Assembly: GCA_003132305.1 (NCBI GenBank)
Contig: PKXJ01000018.1
Location: 240,334 to 304,333 of the forward strand
Source: Acidimicrobiaceae bacterium
GTDB lineage: Bacteria; Actinomycetota; Acidimicrobiia; Acidimicrobiales; RAAP-2
DNA length: 64,000 nt
Direction: 5' to 3'
Below the pieces are notes generated by a model that saw only the letters and a program-made list of their open reading frames with translations, was not told the origin of the DNA and made no database searches. Below are positions 42,837-51,805 of the stretch, one piece after another. The position numbers and the translations under genes are program-made. Every line of letters begins with the position of its first letter. The stretch's first letter is position 1.

Positions 42837-43234
42837 GGAATCAGCGACGCGATGCCGTCGAGCAGTTGCGGCGTCGCGTCGATGGCGATGGCCGCGAGTG
42901 CGACCCCGTGTACGAAACTCTGACGGTCAAACGAGTCGTGGCGGATCGTCAGACCCTCGCCCGCGGAGCCAAAGAGGATCTCTTGGTGCGCGACGAGTCC
43001 GGGAAGACGCACGGAGTGAACCTTGACGCCGTCGACGACGACGTCGCCCCTCGCGCCCTCGAACGTGGGGCGCGTCGTCGGGTCGCTGAGCGGCGCCAGT
43101 CCGGAACTCTTGCGGGCGTTCGCGATGGTCCAAGCGGTGGCGATCGAGGTACCCGACGGCGCGTCGACCTTTCGGTCGTGGTGCAGTTCAACGATCTCCA
43201 CGCGTTCGAAGTACGGCGCGGCCATGCCCGCAAA
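42837..43234 (-). pseudogene. dapB: Duplicated 3' part of dapB (398 bp)
   Basis: Base-for-base copy of 53,650-54,047 at a constant offset of 10,813 with six mismatches and no gap (98.5%). It encodes DapB residues from FAGMAAPYFERVEIVELHHDRKV to DGIASLIP, i.e. the C-terminal half without the NAD(P)-binding domain. The original stop is lost and the frame runs nine codons further to a TAG at 42,808. The intact dapB is at 53,646-54,416. The two copies are in the same orientation and bracket the catabolic operon. Confidence 0.97.
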
Positions 43235-43462
43235 TGCGCGGTTCTCAAAGAACCATTGATTGACGTTCCAAAAAGTCATGGTGCGATCTTGGGAGAGGAA
43301 GATGCAAACAAACTTGGCTTACCAATTACCTTTGCAGACCCAAAGAGCGATCAGTGGCAACTTATTTGGCGCCTCTGGATGAAGTACTGGTCAAACAATG
43401 GCAGAATCTACGAAGGATCTGCCGTTTCCAAGACGATCCTCGCGTGGAACGCGCCACAGTAA
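43235..43462 (+). pseudogene. C-terminal fragment of an unrecognised gene
   Basis: Directly after the dapB copy the plus strand is open for 75 codons and reads like a real protein end (EEDANKLGLPITFADP, LIWRLWMKYWSNNGRIYEG, VSKTILAWNAPQ). It has no start and is cut at the repeat boundary. More AT-rich than dapB. Function unknown. Confidence 0.4.
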
Positions 43463-43578
43463 AATTATTGCTTTGGGGACGTAGCAAGTGCGCCTATCAA
43501 GGGCGCAAAAGCATCGAGTCCGAGGCGTAGGAATATTTCCCTGTAATGATTTCATCAAAGGAAGACGTATAGAGAGTA
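43463..43578. other. Spacer, nothing recognised
   Basis: Short region between two gene fragments at the downstream edge of the catabolic island. Confidence 0.3.
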
Positions 43579-43740
43579 GTGAAACGATTACGCCAATTGG
43601 CGACGGATGACGCTCTCAGCCAGTTCGAAAACCTCTTTCCGGACCACTACGCGCGATTGAATCACTACGTCGCACGAGAGGTACCTTTGGCGCAGTTCGA
43701 CGACGTGGTGTCAAGCAGTTTCGTGGCATCGACGAAGTGA
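43579..43740 (+). pseudogene. N-terminal scrap of an ECF-type sigma factor
   Basis: GTG at 43,579 opens 53 codons that read FENLFPDHYARLNHYVAREV and FDDVVSSSFVAS, close to the region 2.1-2.2 start of sigma-70 ECF factors (FxxLFxxHYxxVxxYAxRRV ... DVVxETF). It ends with TGA at 43,738, long before regions 2.4 and 4. Either a truncated gene or a chance relic; no activity is possible. Confidence 0.5.
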
Positions 43741-43801
43741 CTCCGAACTTGCCAGCGCCAGCTCCTCTTTGATCGCTGGACGGCTCCGCCGGACTAAAGA
43801 G

Positions 43802-44743
43802 TTAAGTCGCGGCACTACCCCACGCATGGCTCATTCGCGACGGAAGAACGTGACCCACAATGTCCTCGGCAAGCCGACTGCACTCAATCAGTCGCTCAAA
43901 GTGCACTCCGGTCTCCACGCCCATGCGCTCGCACATGAAGACTACGTCCTCTGTGCAAATATTGCCTCCCACAGTTTGTGCGAATGGACAACCACCCAGC
44001 CCACCCACCGAGGTGTCGAATTTTGTCACGCCGCTCTCCAAGCCGGCATAGAAGTTCGCAAGTCCGGCTCCACGCGTGTCGTGAAGATGGAGCGACAGTT
44101 TAAGTTCTGGCCATCGGGATCTCACAGCATGAACGGTGCGTGTGACACTTTCCGGGTCCGCCCATCCCATTGTGTCGGCTAGTTGGAGTTCTCGAAACTG
44201 ACCACCACCCTCTGCGATGAGATCGTGCATGATGACAACCAAGTCTATGACTCGACTTAGCGGGATGTCGCCCTCATAGTTACAGCCGAAAGCCGCCATG
44301 AGCCGACCGCCCTCTATGGGAATATTGTTCGCTCGATACAGGTGCAACTGCCTTCGCTGCATCTCAATATCCTCGGCGAGGGTGCGGTTCTGGTTCCTCT
44401 TGGAAAAGGCTTCGCTCGCAGACAGGCTCACGTGACCCTCGATCGTGTAGATTCCCGCATTAAGTGCCCTTTCAAGGCCCTTATCGTTCAAATAGACACA
44501 GTCATACTCTAAGCCTGATACGGGCTGCAGACGTCGAGACACCTCTTCAGCATCCGCCATTTGCGGCACCTGTTTGGGACTCACGAAACTCGTAACCTGT
44601 ATCTTCCTCAAACCAGTCGTCGCCAGAGCTTGCACCAGCTCCACCTTGCGAGTAGTCGGAATCTTTTCTGGCTGGCCGATGCCTTCGAACTGAAACCCCT
44701 CACGGGGACCGACCTCGTGCAGTTCGACCTTCTGAACGTTCAC
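43802..44743 (-). CDS. HMG-CoA lyase-like acyl-CoA lyase
   Basis: TIM-barrel lyase of the HMGL-like family that splits 3-hydroxy-acyl-CoA thioesters by retro-Claisen reaction. VGPREGFQ holds the conserved Arg (PRDGLQ in relatives), HLHDTRGAGLAN the metal His-x-His, and SVGGLGGCPFA the HMG-CoA lyase signature with its active-site Cys. GN.CTEDVV follows. Length 313. GTG start with GAGGAGG 7 bases ahead. Last gene of the catabolic operon. HMGL-family enzymes next to class III CoA-transferases include the (R)-citramalyl-CoA lyase of Chloroflexus, so a malyl- or citramalyl-type CoA is a better guess than HMG-CoA. Confidence 0.82.
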   Translation of the reverse strand: MNVQKVELHEVGPREGFQFEGIGQPEKIPTTRKVELVQALATTGLRKIQVTSFVSPKQVPQMADAEEVSRRLQPVSGLEYDCVYLNDKGLERALNAGIYTIEGHVSLSASEAFSKRNQNRTLAEDIEMQRRQLHLYRANNIPIEGGRLMAAFGCNYEGDIPLSRVIDLVVIMHDLIAEGGGQFRELQLADTMGWADPESVTRTVHAVRSRWPELKLSLHLHDTRGAGLANFYAGLESGVTKFDTSVGGLGGCPFAQTVGGNICTEDVVFMCERMGVETGVHFERLIECSRLAEDIVGHVLPSRMSHAWGSAAT

Positions 44744-44853
44744 GTATATCCTCCTCTACGCTTTCTTAAGCGAGTGGGACATCTTTCGCGCGCTTCCATT
44801 GCTGGATACGATGCGACTCCGTTCGCTCGCCGCGGCTGATGTTCCAAACCATC

Positions 44854-45702
44854 TCACGGGTACGGCCCGCTCGATGACCCGAAAAGCGGGTAACCGACCA
44901 ACTGCTTCGACAACTCCTCGGCTGCGAGAGTTGCCGCTCGAATGAACACCTTGAAGTTAGCCCCGGTGAAGCGATCCGTGGGACCCGACACGGACAGGGC
45001 CGCCACGACTTCGGATGTGGTGTCTAGTACCGGCACGGCCACCGCTGAAAGCCCTATCTCTCGAGTTCCATGGCTCGACGCCACGTGCGACTCTCGGGTC
45101 GAGCGAACGGCGATTCGGAACGCTGATTCGTCGAATCCGACGGGAGCAGTCGCGAGAACGCGCTCGACAACCGAATTCGCCTTATCGGAGAGGAGAACCA
45201 GACCGGTTGCTCCGTTCCACAGGGGGGATCTGTCCCCAATCTTCAGATGGTGACGCACTTGTTGAGGTCCCTCCACCCGAAAGACACACACCCGGCTGAG
45301 TTCGGTCATCACGAAGAGCGACGCAGTCTCTCGGGTCTCAGCCATGAGCGCGTTGAGAACGCTCGCGGTCATTGGGGAGGCATGCCAACGCTGACTTGCC
45401 GCCCGTGCCAGGCCCAGGAGAACCGGACCCGGTCCAACCAGGCCGTCCGGTGTGCGGTACAGCAGGCCCTCATTGCGCAACACACTCAAGAGTCGTATCG
45501 TGGTGCTCTTCGGGAGATCGCTCCTGGAGACTATCTCGGCAACCGATAGACCGGTGTCGTCGGAGATGAACAGCGAGAGGATCTGCAGGGCACGTCTGAT
45601 CCCCCTGCCCGCATTGTCAGACGCGCCCCCATCTAGGGACCCACCCGAGCCGTGGTCGGAGGCGGCACCTCGTGGCGAGGGTCGCGCGGGATCGATAGGC
45701 AT
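44854..45702 (-). CDS. IclR-family transcriptional regulator
   Basis: One-domain winged-helix plus effector-binding domain, typical regulator of aromatic and heterocyclic catabolism. IRRALQILSLFISDDTGLSVAEIV and LPKSTTIRLLSVLRNEGLL form the DNA-binding part (about residues 30-90). The effector domain has LNALMAETRETASLFVMTELSRV and ASSHGTREIGLSAVAVPVLD (IclR signature region). ATG at 45,702 has GGGAG about 10 bases upstream; a GTG 45 bases earlier is the alternative. It lies between the CoA-transferase and lyase genes on the same strand, so it is probably made with the operon it controls. A long perfect palindrome before the first gene may be its site. Confidence 0.88.
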   Translation of the reverse strand: MPIDPARPSPRGAASDHGSGGSLDGGASDNAGRGIRRALQILSLFISDDTGLSVAEIVSRSDLPKSTTIRLLSVLRNEGLLYRTPDGLVGPGPVLLGLARAASQRWHASPMTASVLNALMAETRETASLFVMTELSRVCVFRVEGPQQVRHHLKIGDRSPLWNGATGLVLLSDKANSVVERVLATAPVGFDESAFRIAVRSTRESHVASSHGTREIGLSAVAVPVLDTTSEVVAALSVSGPTDRFTGANFKVFIRAATLAAEELSKQLVGYPLFGSSSGPYP

Positions 45703-45751
45703 AACTCGAAGACTCCCACAGAACGTCACTTCACGGTCTAGCGGCACGACC

Positions 45752-46963
45752 CTAGCTCGGCGGCCGCGTCAGGAGCTCGATCTTCGCGAGATCGTCCTCT
45801 GAGAACCCGGCGTCGGTCAGCAGTATGTCCCGGGTGTGCTCTCCGAGCTCGGGCCCCGCCCAGCGGATGGACGCGTCGCCCGACTCGAAGCGAAGAACCA
45901 TTCCCGGCATGAGCACGGCACCGACCTTCGGCACATCGATCTCCTGCACCATTCCTCGAGCCTGAAACTGTGGATTATCTACAATTTGCGAGATATCGTG
46001 AATCGGTGCAGCTGGTACGCCAGCGGTATTTAGGCGCTCCCACAGCTCGTCGAGGTCCTGAGTGCCCACCCAGCGCCCGATAACCTCATCGAGGACATCA
46101 ACGTGAGCACACCGAGCCTGATTATCTCCAAATCGCGGGTCGCTGAGTAGACTCGGCATGTCCATCAGCGCCGCTAACCGTTTGAAGATGCTGTCGCCAT
46201 TCGCACCGATAGCGATCCATTGCTGGTCCTTCGTCAGGTAGGTATTCGACGGAGCCGCCCCATTCAGCCGATTGCCTGAGCGGGTTCGAACAACCCCCTC
46301 ACTGCCGTACTCCGGCAGGACCGACTCCAGAAGGCTGAACACCGCATCTGTCAAAGCGACGTCGACAACGTCGCCCACCTCCGCTTTTTCTCGACGTCGG
46401 AGGGCAGCGCAGGCACCGAGGGCCGCGTAGAGGGCCGCAACGGCATCACCGATGCTGACTCCAACACGCATGGGCGGCCCGTTCGCTTCGCCGGTGAGAA
46501 AGCGAAGCCCGCCCAGCGCTTCCGCAATGCTCCCGAATCCGGGGCGCTCGCGCCACGGGCCGGTCTGGCCGAACCCCGAGATCCGTACAAGAATCACATC
46601 TTCACGACATCGTCTCAGGTCATCAGGGCCCAGACCCCATTCCTCGAGCTTTCCTGGACGGAAGTTCTCGACCACAATGTCGACTTTTGGAATAAGTCGC
46701 CGAATGATCTCTTGTCCCTCTGGAGTGCGGAGATCCGCAACGAGAGATTCTTTGTTACGGGACTGGACAAGCCACCAGAGAGAGCCAGACTCCGTCATGA
46801 CGCGGCCCCATTGTCGCAGTGGATCTCCCACGTCGGGCGGTTCGACCTTGATGACACGCGCACCCATGTCACCAAGCAGGCGGCAGCAGAATGAACCAGC
46901 AATCAGCGACCCCATTTCGAGAACCGTTATCCCGTCGAGCGGCCCGGCTTGTCCATCGGTCAT
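45752..46963 (-). CDS. Class III CoA-transferase (CaiB/BaiF family)
   Basis: Interlocked-dimer transferase that moves CoA from an acyl-CoA donor to a carboxylic acid. ITVLEMGSLIAGSFCCRLLGDMGARVIKVEPP at the N-terminus (given here in parts: EMGSLIAG, LLGDMGARVIKVE) and VENFRPGKLEEWG, ISGFGQTGPWRERPGF and GAAPSNTYLTKDQQW are the family blocks; the catalytic Asp is expected near 165-170 around SIGDAVAAL. Length 403 is normal. It starts 15 bases after the amidase gene with GAGGTGG ahead. In this operon it could activate the C4 or C5 diacid left after ring cleavage. Confidence 0.87.
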   Translation of the reverse strand: MTDGQAGPLDGITVLEMGSLIAGSFCCRLLGDMGARVIKVEPPDVGDPLRQWGRVMTESGSLWWLVQSRNKESLVADLRTPEGQEIIRRLIPKVDIVVENFRPGKLEEWGLGPDDLRRCREDVILVRISGFGQTGPWRERPGFGSIAEALGGLRFLTGEANGPPMRVGVSIGDAVAALYAALGACAALRRREKAEVGDVVDVALTDAVFSLLESVLPEYGSEGVVRTRSGNRLNGAAPSNTYLTKDQQWIAIGANGDSIFKRLAALMDMPSLLSDPRFGDNQARCAHVDVLDEVIGRWVGTQDLDELWERLNTAGVPAAPIHDISQIVDNPQFQARGMVQEIDVPKVGAVLMPGMVLRFESGDASIRWAGPELGEHTRDILLTDAGFSEDDLAKIELLTRPPS

Positions 46964-46977
46964 CTAAACCACCTCAC

Positions 46978-47706
46978 TCAAGGCGCCGTGATTTTTGAGC
47001 GCGGGGAGTTTACGGAGCCTGTCGCGACCGACCGTAAGTATCCTGTGACTGCGCCTACGTCCATGACGTCGCAATATTTCGCGTGGAGATCGATCAAACT
47101 ACTCTCGTGGGCGGCTTGAACGCGGTCACCTACACATTGGCGCGGGATCACGGTTCGAAACCCGTATTGCATTAGGTCGACGGCAGTTGCACGAACACAT
47201 CCACTTGTCGTGGCGCCGCACAATACAACAGTGTCTACTCTGTGCTCGATCAGCATGGAGCAGAGCGACGTTCCGAACAGTGCTGACGGTCCCTTCTTGG
47301 TGATCACTGGCTCTTGCTGGGTCCGTGCGAGCCTCTCGTCGATCGCCGTCGCACGAGTGCCCTCCAGCAAGTCCCCCAGGGCCGGCGACTTCTCTAGCCA
47401 GACACCGACATCATTCAGCTCGGAGGCGTAGGCGATGACCGTGAAGAAGACCGGAACCTTGAGGCCCCTCGCAACGTCGAGTAGAGCGCGGGTCGCCGTG
47501 ATCTCGTCCGACAGGTCGGCACCCAAGGCGTAGGCCGGGTCCGTGAACCCGTATTCGAGGTCCACGACGACCATGGCTGGCGCTGTGCCAAGGCGCAGCC
47601 GTTGTCCAAATTGGGCACGGTCATACTCGGGGTAGCTGTTTTCGATCGTTACGACCAACTCTGGACTGTTGTCTTGGCGACCGACAGGCGCCCTTCCAGT
47701 GGACAC
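46978..47706 (-). CDS. nicF: Isochorismatase-fold amidase, maleamate amidohydrolase-like (NicF)
   Basis: Cysteine hydrolase of the isochorismatase/N-carbamoylsarcosine amidase family. The triad is visible: Asp in AMVVVDLEYGFTD, Lys in VITKKGPSALFGTSL and Cys in LCGATTSGCVRATAVD, with the cis-peptide before TSGC. Length 242. NicF releases ammonia from maleamate in the nicotinate pathway; the neighbours NicD-like and NicX-like genes support that role here. GTG start abuts the TGA of the deformylase gene and has GGAGGA 6 bases ahead. A related amidase on a substituted maleamate is possible. Confidence 0.8.
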   Translation of the reverse strand: MSTGRAPVGRQDNSPELVVTIENSYPEYDRAQFGQRLRLGTAPAMVVVDLEYGFTDPAYALGADLSDEITATRALLDVARGLKVPVFFTVIAYASELNDVGVWLEKSPALGDLLEGTRATAIDERLARTQQEPVITKKGPSALFGTSLCSMLIEHRVDTVVLCGATTSGCVRATAVDLMQYGFRTVIPRQCVGDRVQAAHESSLIDLHAKYCDVMDVGAVTGYLRSVATGSVNSPRSKITAP

Positions 47707-48645
47707 TCAGGTTCCTCCGTCACCGGCTGGAGCGTCGCTGTTGGTCTCGAGAAAGACTCTTAATGCAGCGAGAAAGCCTTCAAAGTTGTCCCACGGGATC
47801 ATGTGGCCAGCGTTCGCGACAGAGATGAGAGCTGCGAATGGGTTTGCATCTCGGAGGTCTGAAATGTTACTGAGTTCAACGTACATAGGACTGAGTTCCC
47901 CGTAGATCAGACACGCAGGAGGCTGAAGGGCCCGCCAATAGTTCCAGAAGTCCTCTCGATCGAAGTTCAAATACGATTCTCGAACGGACTCCGGCGTGCA
48001 GGTCTGGACCCATTTGGCGCGGGTCTCCACTTGTTCATCGCTCCAGTGGGGGTAGCGTGCCCGCACGTCGTCGGCGCCAAGACCCGACCTCGCACGGTCG
48101 ATGGTCTCGAGGAACGACTCGAGCGACGTTGGATACGCCGGACGGCCCGGACCGGTCAATGGGGGATCGATCACAAGAACCGGTCCACGATCGTCCGGAT
48201 GTAGGACGCCAAAAGCGGTGGCGACTCGCGCTCCCAATGAGTGACCAAGGAGTACCGGTCGCGTTAGCTTCGCCGCTTGCTGCACGGCAAGCACATCCTC
48301 CGCGTAGGTCGGCAGGCCGTGTTCTCCGGCTTCACCGGGATCGGAGAGACCCCTCCCGCGAAGATCGAGCGACACGACATGAAACTCGCTCGCCAGGCGC
48401 CTGGCCACAAAGTCCCAAGTCGCAGCTGGGCTGGTGATCCCCGGAATGACGACCAGGCCAGGCAGATCGCCACCGTAGTCGAGGTAGTGCAACACCACAG
48501 AGCCATTCCTCACGAACCGATCGGCTGCTGGCGCGCTTCCCGAGCCAGGCTCTCGCCGACGACTCAAGTCATCCCCCGGCCGGGCGCGGATCTGAGGCGG
48601 CGATCCTTCTCCATAACTGATCGGAGTCCGTCCGTCCGTCCTCAC
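47707..48645 (-). CDS. nicD: Alpha/beta hydrolase, N-formylmaleamate deformylase-like (NicD)
   Basis: Serine hydrolase of about 312 residues. The oxyanion strand is VIPGITSPAATW, the nucleophile elbow LLGHSLGARVA (Ser near residue 145), and the C-terminal ISVANAGHMIPWDN holds the His. NicD removes formate from N-formylmaleamate, the product of NicX. The GTG start at 48,645 overlaps the nicX stop (GTGA). A later GTG near 48,525 is possible because the first 40 residues look unstructured. It sits between nicX and nicF, the order of action of the three enzymes. Confidence 0.8.
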   Translation of the reverse strand: MRTDGRTPISYGEGSPPQIRARPGDDLSRRREPGSGSAPAADRFVRNGSVVLHYLDYGGDLPGLVVIPGITSPAATWDFVARRLASEFHVVSLDLRGRGLSDPGEAGEHGLPTYAEDVLAVQQAAKLTRPVLLGHSLGARVATAFGVLHPDDRGPVLVIDPPLTGPGRPAYPTSLESFLETIDRARSGLGADDVRARYPHWSDEQVETRAKWVQTCTPESVRESYLNFDREDFWNYWRALQPPACLIYGELSPMYVELSNISDLRDANPFAALISVANAGHMIPWDNFEGFLAALRVFLETNSDAPAGDGGT

Positions 48646-49685
48646 TCCGGTGCAACTACTTCGCCGTCGACGACGACGGGTGCCCCATCGAGAAAGAGGC
48701 TGCAGCCCCTCATGGGCATGTCCAGATGACAAGGTGTGTCGTTTGTTCCGCCCACCTCGAGGTTCGGGCCGGTGGACCACAGGACACTGCCGTAGAAGCA
48801 CCTGGCCTCCATACCGATCCCGTCTTTCAACATCGCAACACTCGACCATCGAGCCCGCTTCTCCAGGCCCCAGCCAATGTGGGAGATCGCGTAGGCGCGT
48901 GGGTCCTCGAAGCCAGTCATGTAGTCGTTAACGAGGTCTGCGTCGAGACCACCGCTGACACGAGTTACGCGCCCGGAGCGGATCGTGAACTCGACGGGCG
49001 ATCTCACGTAACTGTTCAGAGGGAACACGATGTCGCCCACGTCCAAAACAATCGTGCCATCGACACCGTCGTCACTCCCGCTCGTGTACAAGAAGCCACC
49101 CGAGGGCCAATGATCCCAGCGCCCAGGTGTATCGGTGTACCCGTATTGCATGACGACGGGATACGCGCCTAATTGATACGTGACGTCCGTACCGGCCTTG
49201 CTCGTGACCTGAAGTTTACGCGCGCCGGCCAGCAATTCGGCTGCCTTCTCAACCTTCGCGCGCATCTCTTCGGTCGGGAACAATCGTGCCAGAGCGTCGA
49301 CGGGCTCAATGCAACTCAATATCCGAGCGCCAGCCTCCTGGAGCTCGTGCACCTCGTGGGTGTAGAGGATGAACATGAGGTCTATGATCACATCCGCACA
49401 CTTCAGCGCTTCGACAGCGAGCCGGTTGCCGCTGAGCGGCTGAGCTGCTCCGGCCAAAATCGCCCGTGCATCGCTGTTGTCTGAAGCGGGGGGAAGATTC
49501 ATCTCAACAACAGTTGCCCCAAGCAGGCGGCCAGCGCAAACGAACGCTCGCGCATAATGCTCTCGCACATCTCCGCTGCGCAGCACGGCTACGGTCTGGC
49601 CGATGCCAACTCCGCAAAGCTCCAGTTCGCGCTTGCACAGGTCAACAAATGCCGCCTCGTCGTAGCCACCGCCACCATTACTCAC
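48642..49685 (-). CDS. nicX: 2,5-Dihydroxypyridine 5,6-dioxygenase-like ring-cleavage enzyme (NicX)
   Basis: Extradiol-type, Fe(II)-dependent enzyme in an aminopeptidase M29-like fold that opens 2,5-dihydroxypyridine to N-formylmaleamate. The 347-residue length is that of NicX. The iron ligands known for Pseudomonas NicX (two His and one Asp, the last two as HxD) have clear counterparts: His about 268 in YAISHIGWGLEKRARW and His/Asp about 320/322 in NDTPCHLDMPM. GTG at 49,685 has GAGGAG 6 bases ahead; the frame is open further upstream without a better start. The same fold also serves related dihydroxypyridines, so the exact ring substituents are open. Confidence 0.85.
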   Translation of the reverse strand: MSNGGGGYDEAAFVDLCKRELELCGVGIGQTVAVLRSGDVREHYARAFVCAGRLLGATVVEMNLPPASDNSDARAILAGAAQPLSGNRLAVEALKCADVIIDLMFILYTHEVHELQEAGARILSCIEPVDALARLFPTEEMRAKVEKAAELLAGARKLQVTSKAGTDVTYQLGAYPVVMQYGYTDTPGRWDHWPSGGFLYTSGSDDGVDGTIVLDVGDIVFPLNSYVRSPVEFTIRSGRVTRVSGGLDADLVNDYMTGFEDPRAYAISHIGWGLEKRARWSSVAMLKDGIGMEARCFYGSVLWSTGPNLEVGGTNDTPCHLDMPMRGCSLFLDGAPVVVDGEVVAPE

Positions 49686-49710
49686 AGTAATCTCCTCAAC
49701 TCGTATCTCC

Positions 49711-50316
49711 TTACCACACCGCGCACTGAGGGATGGAGTCCGCATCCCCGCCGATGAGTGGGTAGTCGCGTGAAGACTGGAGCCGGTGGTAGCCCTGCGA
49801 GCAGTAGACCAGGGGACTCTGACTTGCGCCGGTAGAAAGGATCACCCTCTCGACGACGGCCAAGAAAATTATGTGGTCCCCCGCCTCGACCGAGCGCTCG
49901 ACCACGCTATGAATATGCGCCAACGCGCCAGTGATCACAGGACTCGGTGATTCCTCCGTCGATCGACCACAGAAGTCCTCGGCAAATTTCGCCGCACCCG
50001 GTGCTGACCCGGCGACTGCTACGTGCATCTGCGCTTGGCTGAGTATGTTGAGCCCGAAATAGCCATGCTCGCCGATGGCTTTCGCCGCCACGGTGTCGGC
50101 GCGAAGCGCAATGAGCACAGTGGGCGGCTCCAGGCTGATCGCACAACAAGAACTGACGGTCACCGACCAGGGTCGGTCGCACCACCAAGTTGTTACCGAC
50201 ACAACTCCGCTTGCCAAGGTTCTCATGGCAACTCGTAGGCCGTCCGCCTCGCTCAGTTCGTCGCCGTCCGGGGCCTGATCGGTGGTCGACTCCTGGGGCA
50301 CGCCGGTCCTGCTCAT
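49711..50316 (-). CDS. Flavin reductase (HpaC-like, flavin reductase domain)
   Basis: Small NAD(P)H:flavin oxidoreductase that supplies reduced flavin to the monooxygenase encoded just before it. The FMN-binding split barrel starts LRVAMRTLASGVVSVTTW, has SCCAISLEPPTVLIALR and GYFGLNILSQAQ, and ends SPLVYCSQGYHRL. The ATG at 50,316 (GTGAGGCG ahead) gives 201 residues; it begins 11 bases after the monooxygenase stop. Two-component pairing with an HpaB-type oxygenase is the standard arrangement. Confidence 0.88.
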   Translation of the reverse strand: MSRTGVPQESTTDQAPDGDELSEADGLRVAMRTLASGVVSVTTWWCDRPWSVTVSSCCAISLEPPTVLIALRADTVAAKAIGEHGYFGLNILSQAQMHVAVAGSAPGAAKFAEDFCGRSTEESPSPVITGALAHIHSVVERSVEAGDHIIFLAVVERVILSTGASQSPLVYCSQGYHRLQSSRDYPLIGGDADSIPQCAVW

Positions 50317-50326
50317 TTCGACCGCC

Positions 50327-51805
50327 TCACACTCCGGCGGCATCACGTGCCATTCGCAGATACTCATCTTTCGGCACCTCCGCGTACAAACGCTCCCGGA
50401 GGAACGGCGCCGGTGTCGCATTGACGTTCTCAAACAACTCGGTGCGTCCCGCGAGCGAGCTGCTCGTCAGGTCCCACGCGAAGTTCATGAGCCGCACTTT
50501 GTCACGAGCAGTGATGTCGTTTCCCGGCAATAGTTCGTCGAGGTACTGACCAGTTTCTGGATTATCAAACATTGACTCTGGAAAGCGCATGACGAGGCCT
50601 TGACCACAAACCTCCTGAACCGTATGGATAATGCGAGGGTAGGAAGCGATCGAGAACAAGCGACCCGCCGTTACCATGTTCATGTTGGGTGCCATCACCC
50701 CACCCTCCGATAAGAACGCGAGGTTCTCCGAAGCAATTACAAAAGCCTTGAGCGTCTGTTCATATTCGATCAGGTCGGCGATAGCGGCCCGAACTTGCGG
50801 TATCGAGAACGTGCCTAAGGCCTCGACCACGGCTTGCGCAGTGCCGACGAACAACTTTGCCTTCACCCACATCCGACTTAAAATGTGCCAATGGACCCAA
50901 AGGATGACCGGGCCATAAAGCCTGACCAAGTCGGGGTCGCCGACGTTGAACACAAAATCATTCGGGATCAGGACATCCCGAAACACGAGCAGCTGATCCG
51001 CTTCCTCCCCTTTTGAAGCGAGAGGATGGTCGAAAGAAGCAGCCCCTGGATGGGATACCGCTTCTCTACACAGCAGTCGCAAACCCTCCGAGGCAGTTGG
51101 CGTCGCAGCCCAGATGCAAGCTTCTGGCGGGAAGTCGGGTCGGTTCAGGTTCGTGAAGAGGATACCGTTCGCTTGTGCCGCGATTGAGCCTACCGATTTT
51201 GCGCCCTTGACTCGTATTCCAGACTCCTCCTGGGCCGTCACGCGAAGGAGGGCCGGCGACTCACTTGAGGGCCGTGATCGGTCCGTTTGCGGATCCACCA
51301 GGATCTCCGCCATTATCCAATTATTCGCTCGACCATACTCGTAAAAGCTTTGGATATTCTTCGCAAATGAGGGATTATTCTTCGCGAATGGTGGATTCGA
51401 TCCTTCAAAGGTCGGCTTGCGGGCGATCAGCCCCACACTTACGAGCGGCGCCAGGTCAGGCGGGCGCCCGAAAGTTCCGCAGGTCTTGAGAGACGTGTAC
51501 TCGATTAGCCGCCGTCGGTCTTGAAGGTCCTGGATTGTGCGCGGGATCTGCCACGACCGACTGTAGCGGCAGCCGTCGACTGGATCCACGTAAGTCGTGA
51601 TATCGCGAAGCTCGGGGTCGAACTGTGCGTCGAACATTTCCGCCATCAGATCGATACCGGGGCCGAGGGCCGGGTGTTCGGTCACATCGTCAACCTTGTG
51701 GCCGCCTTCCCAGACGTCGCGCCCGTCGCGTAGCGACTCTTTGTACTGTGCTCCGGTCTTAAGAAACTGATCCTCGGTCGTCGCCACCTTAACTTGCTCC
51801 GCCAT
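50327..51805 (-). CDS. HpaB-type flavin-dependent monooxygenase (4-hydroxyphenylacetate 3-hydroxylase family)
   Basis: Large component of a two-component (class D) flavin monooxygenase with an acyl-CoA-dehydrogenase fold. The N-terminal TGAQYKESLRDGRDVWEGG, then TYVDPVDGCRYSRSWQIPR and the central LNRPDFPPEACIWAATPTA, RDVLIPNDFVFNVGDPD are family blocks. Length 492. ATG at 51,805 is chosen for its AGGAGG 8 bases ahead; it overlaps the permease stop by 17 bases. The family hydroxylates phenols, and some members act on pyridines and other N-heterocycles. Next to NicX, hydroxylation of a hydroxypyridine or pyridine acid to the 2,5-diol is the likely task, replacing the single-component NicC. Confidence 0.82.
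   Translation of the reverse strand: MAEQVKVATTEDQFLKTGAQYKESLRDGRDVWEGGHKVDDVTEHPALGPGIDLMAEMFDAQFDPELRDITTYVDPVDGCRYSRSWQIPRTIQDLQDRRRLIEYTSLKTCGTFGRPPDLAPLVSVGLIARKPTFEGSNPPFAKNNPSFAKNIQSFYEYGRANNWIMAEILVDPQTDRSRPSSESPALLRVTAQEESGIRVKGAKSVGSIAAQANGILFTNLNRPDFPPEACIWAATPTASEGLRLLCREAVSHPGAASFDHPLASKGEEADQLLVFRDVLIPNDFVFNVGDPDLVRLYGPVILWVHWHILSRMWVKAKLFVGTAQAVVEALGTFSIPQVRAAIADLIEYEQTLKAFVIASENLAFLSEGGVMAPNMNMVTAGRLFSIASYPRIIHTVQEVCGQGLVMRFPESMFDNPETGQYLDELLPGNDITARDKVRLMNFAWDLTSSSLAGRTELFENVNATPAPFLRERLYAEVPKDEYLRMARDAAGV

Noticed and set aside
42866..43282. Plus-strand open frame across the dapB fragment
   Set aside because: Its first part is antisense to the duplicated dapB sequence and appears again at 53,680-54,050; only the part after 43,234 has protein-like character.
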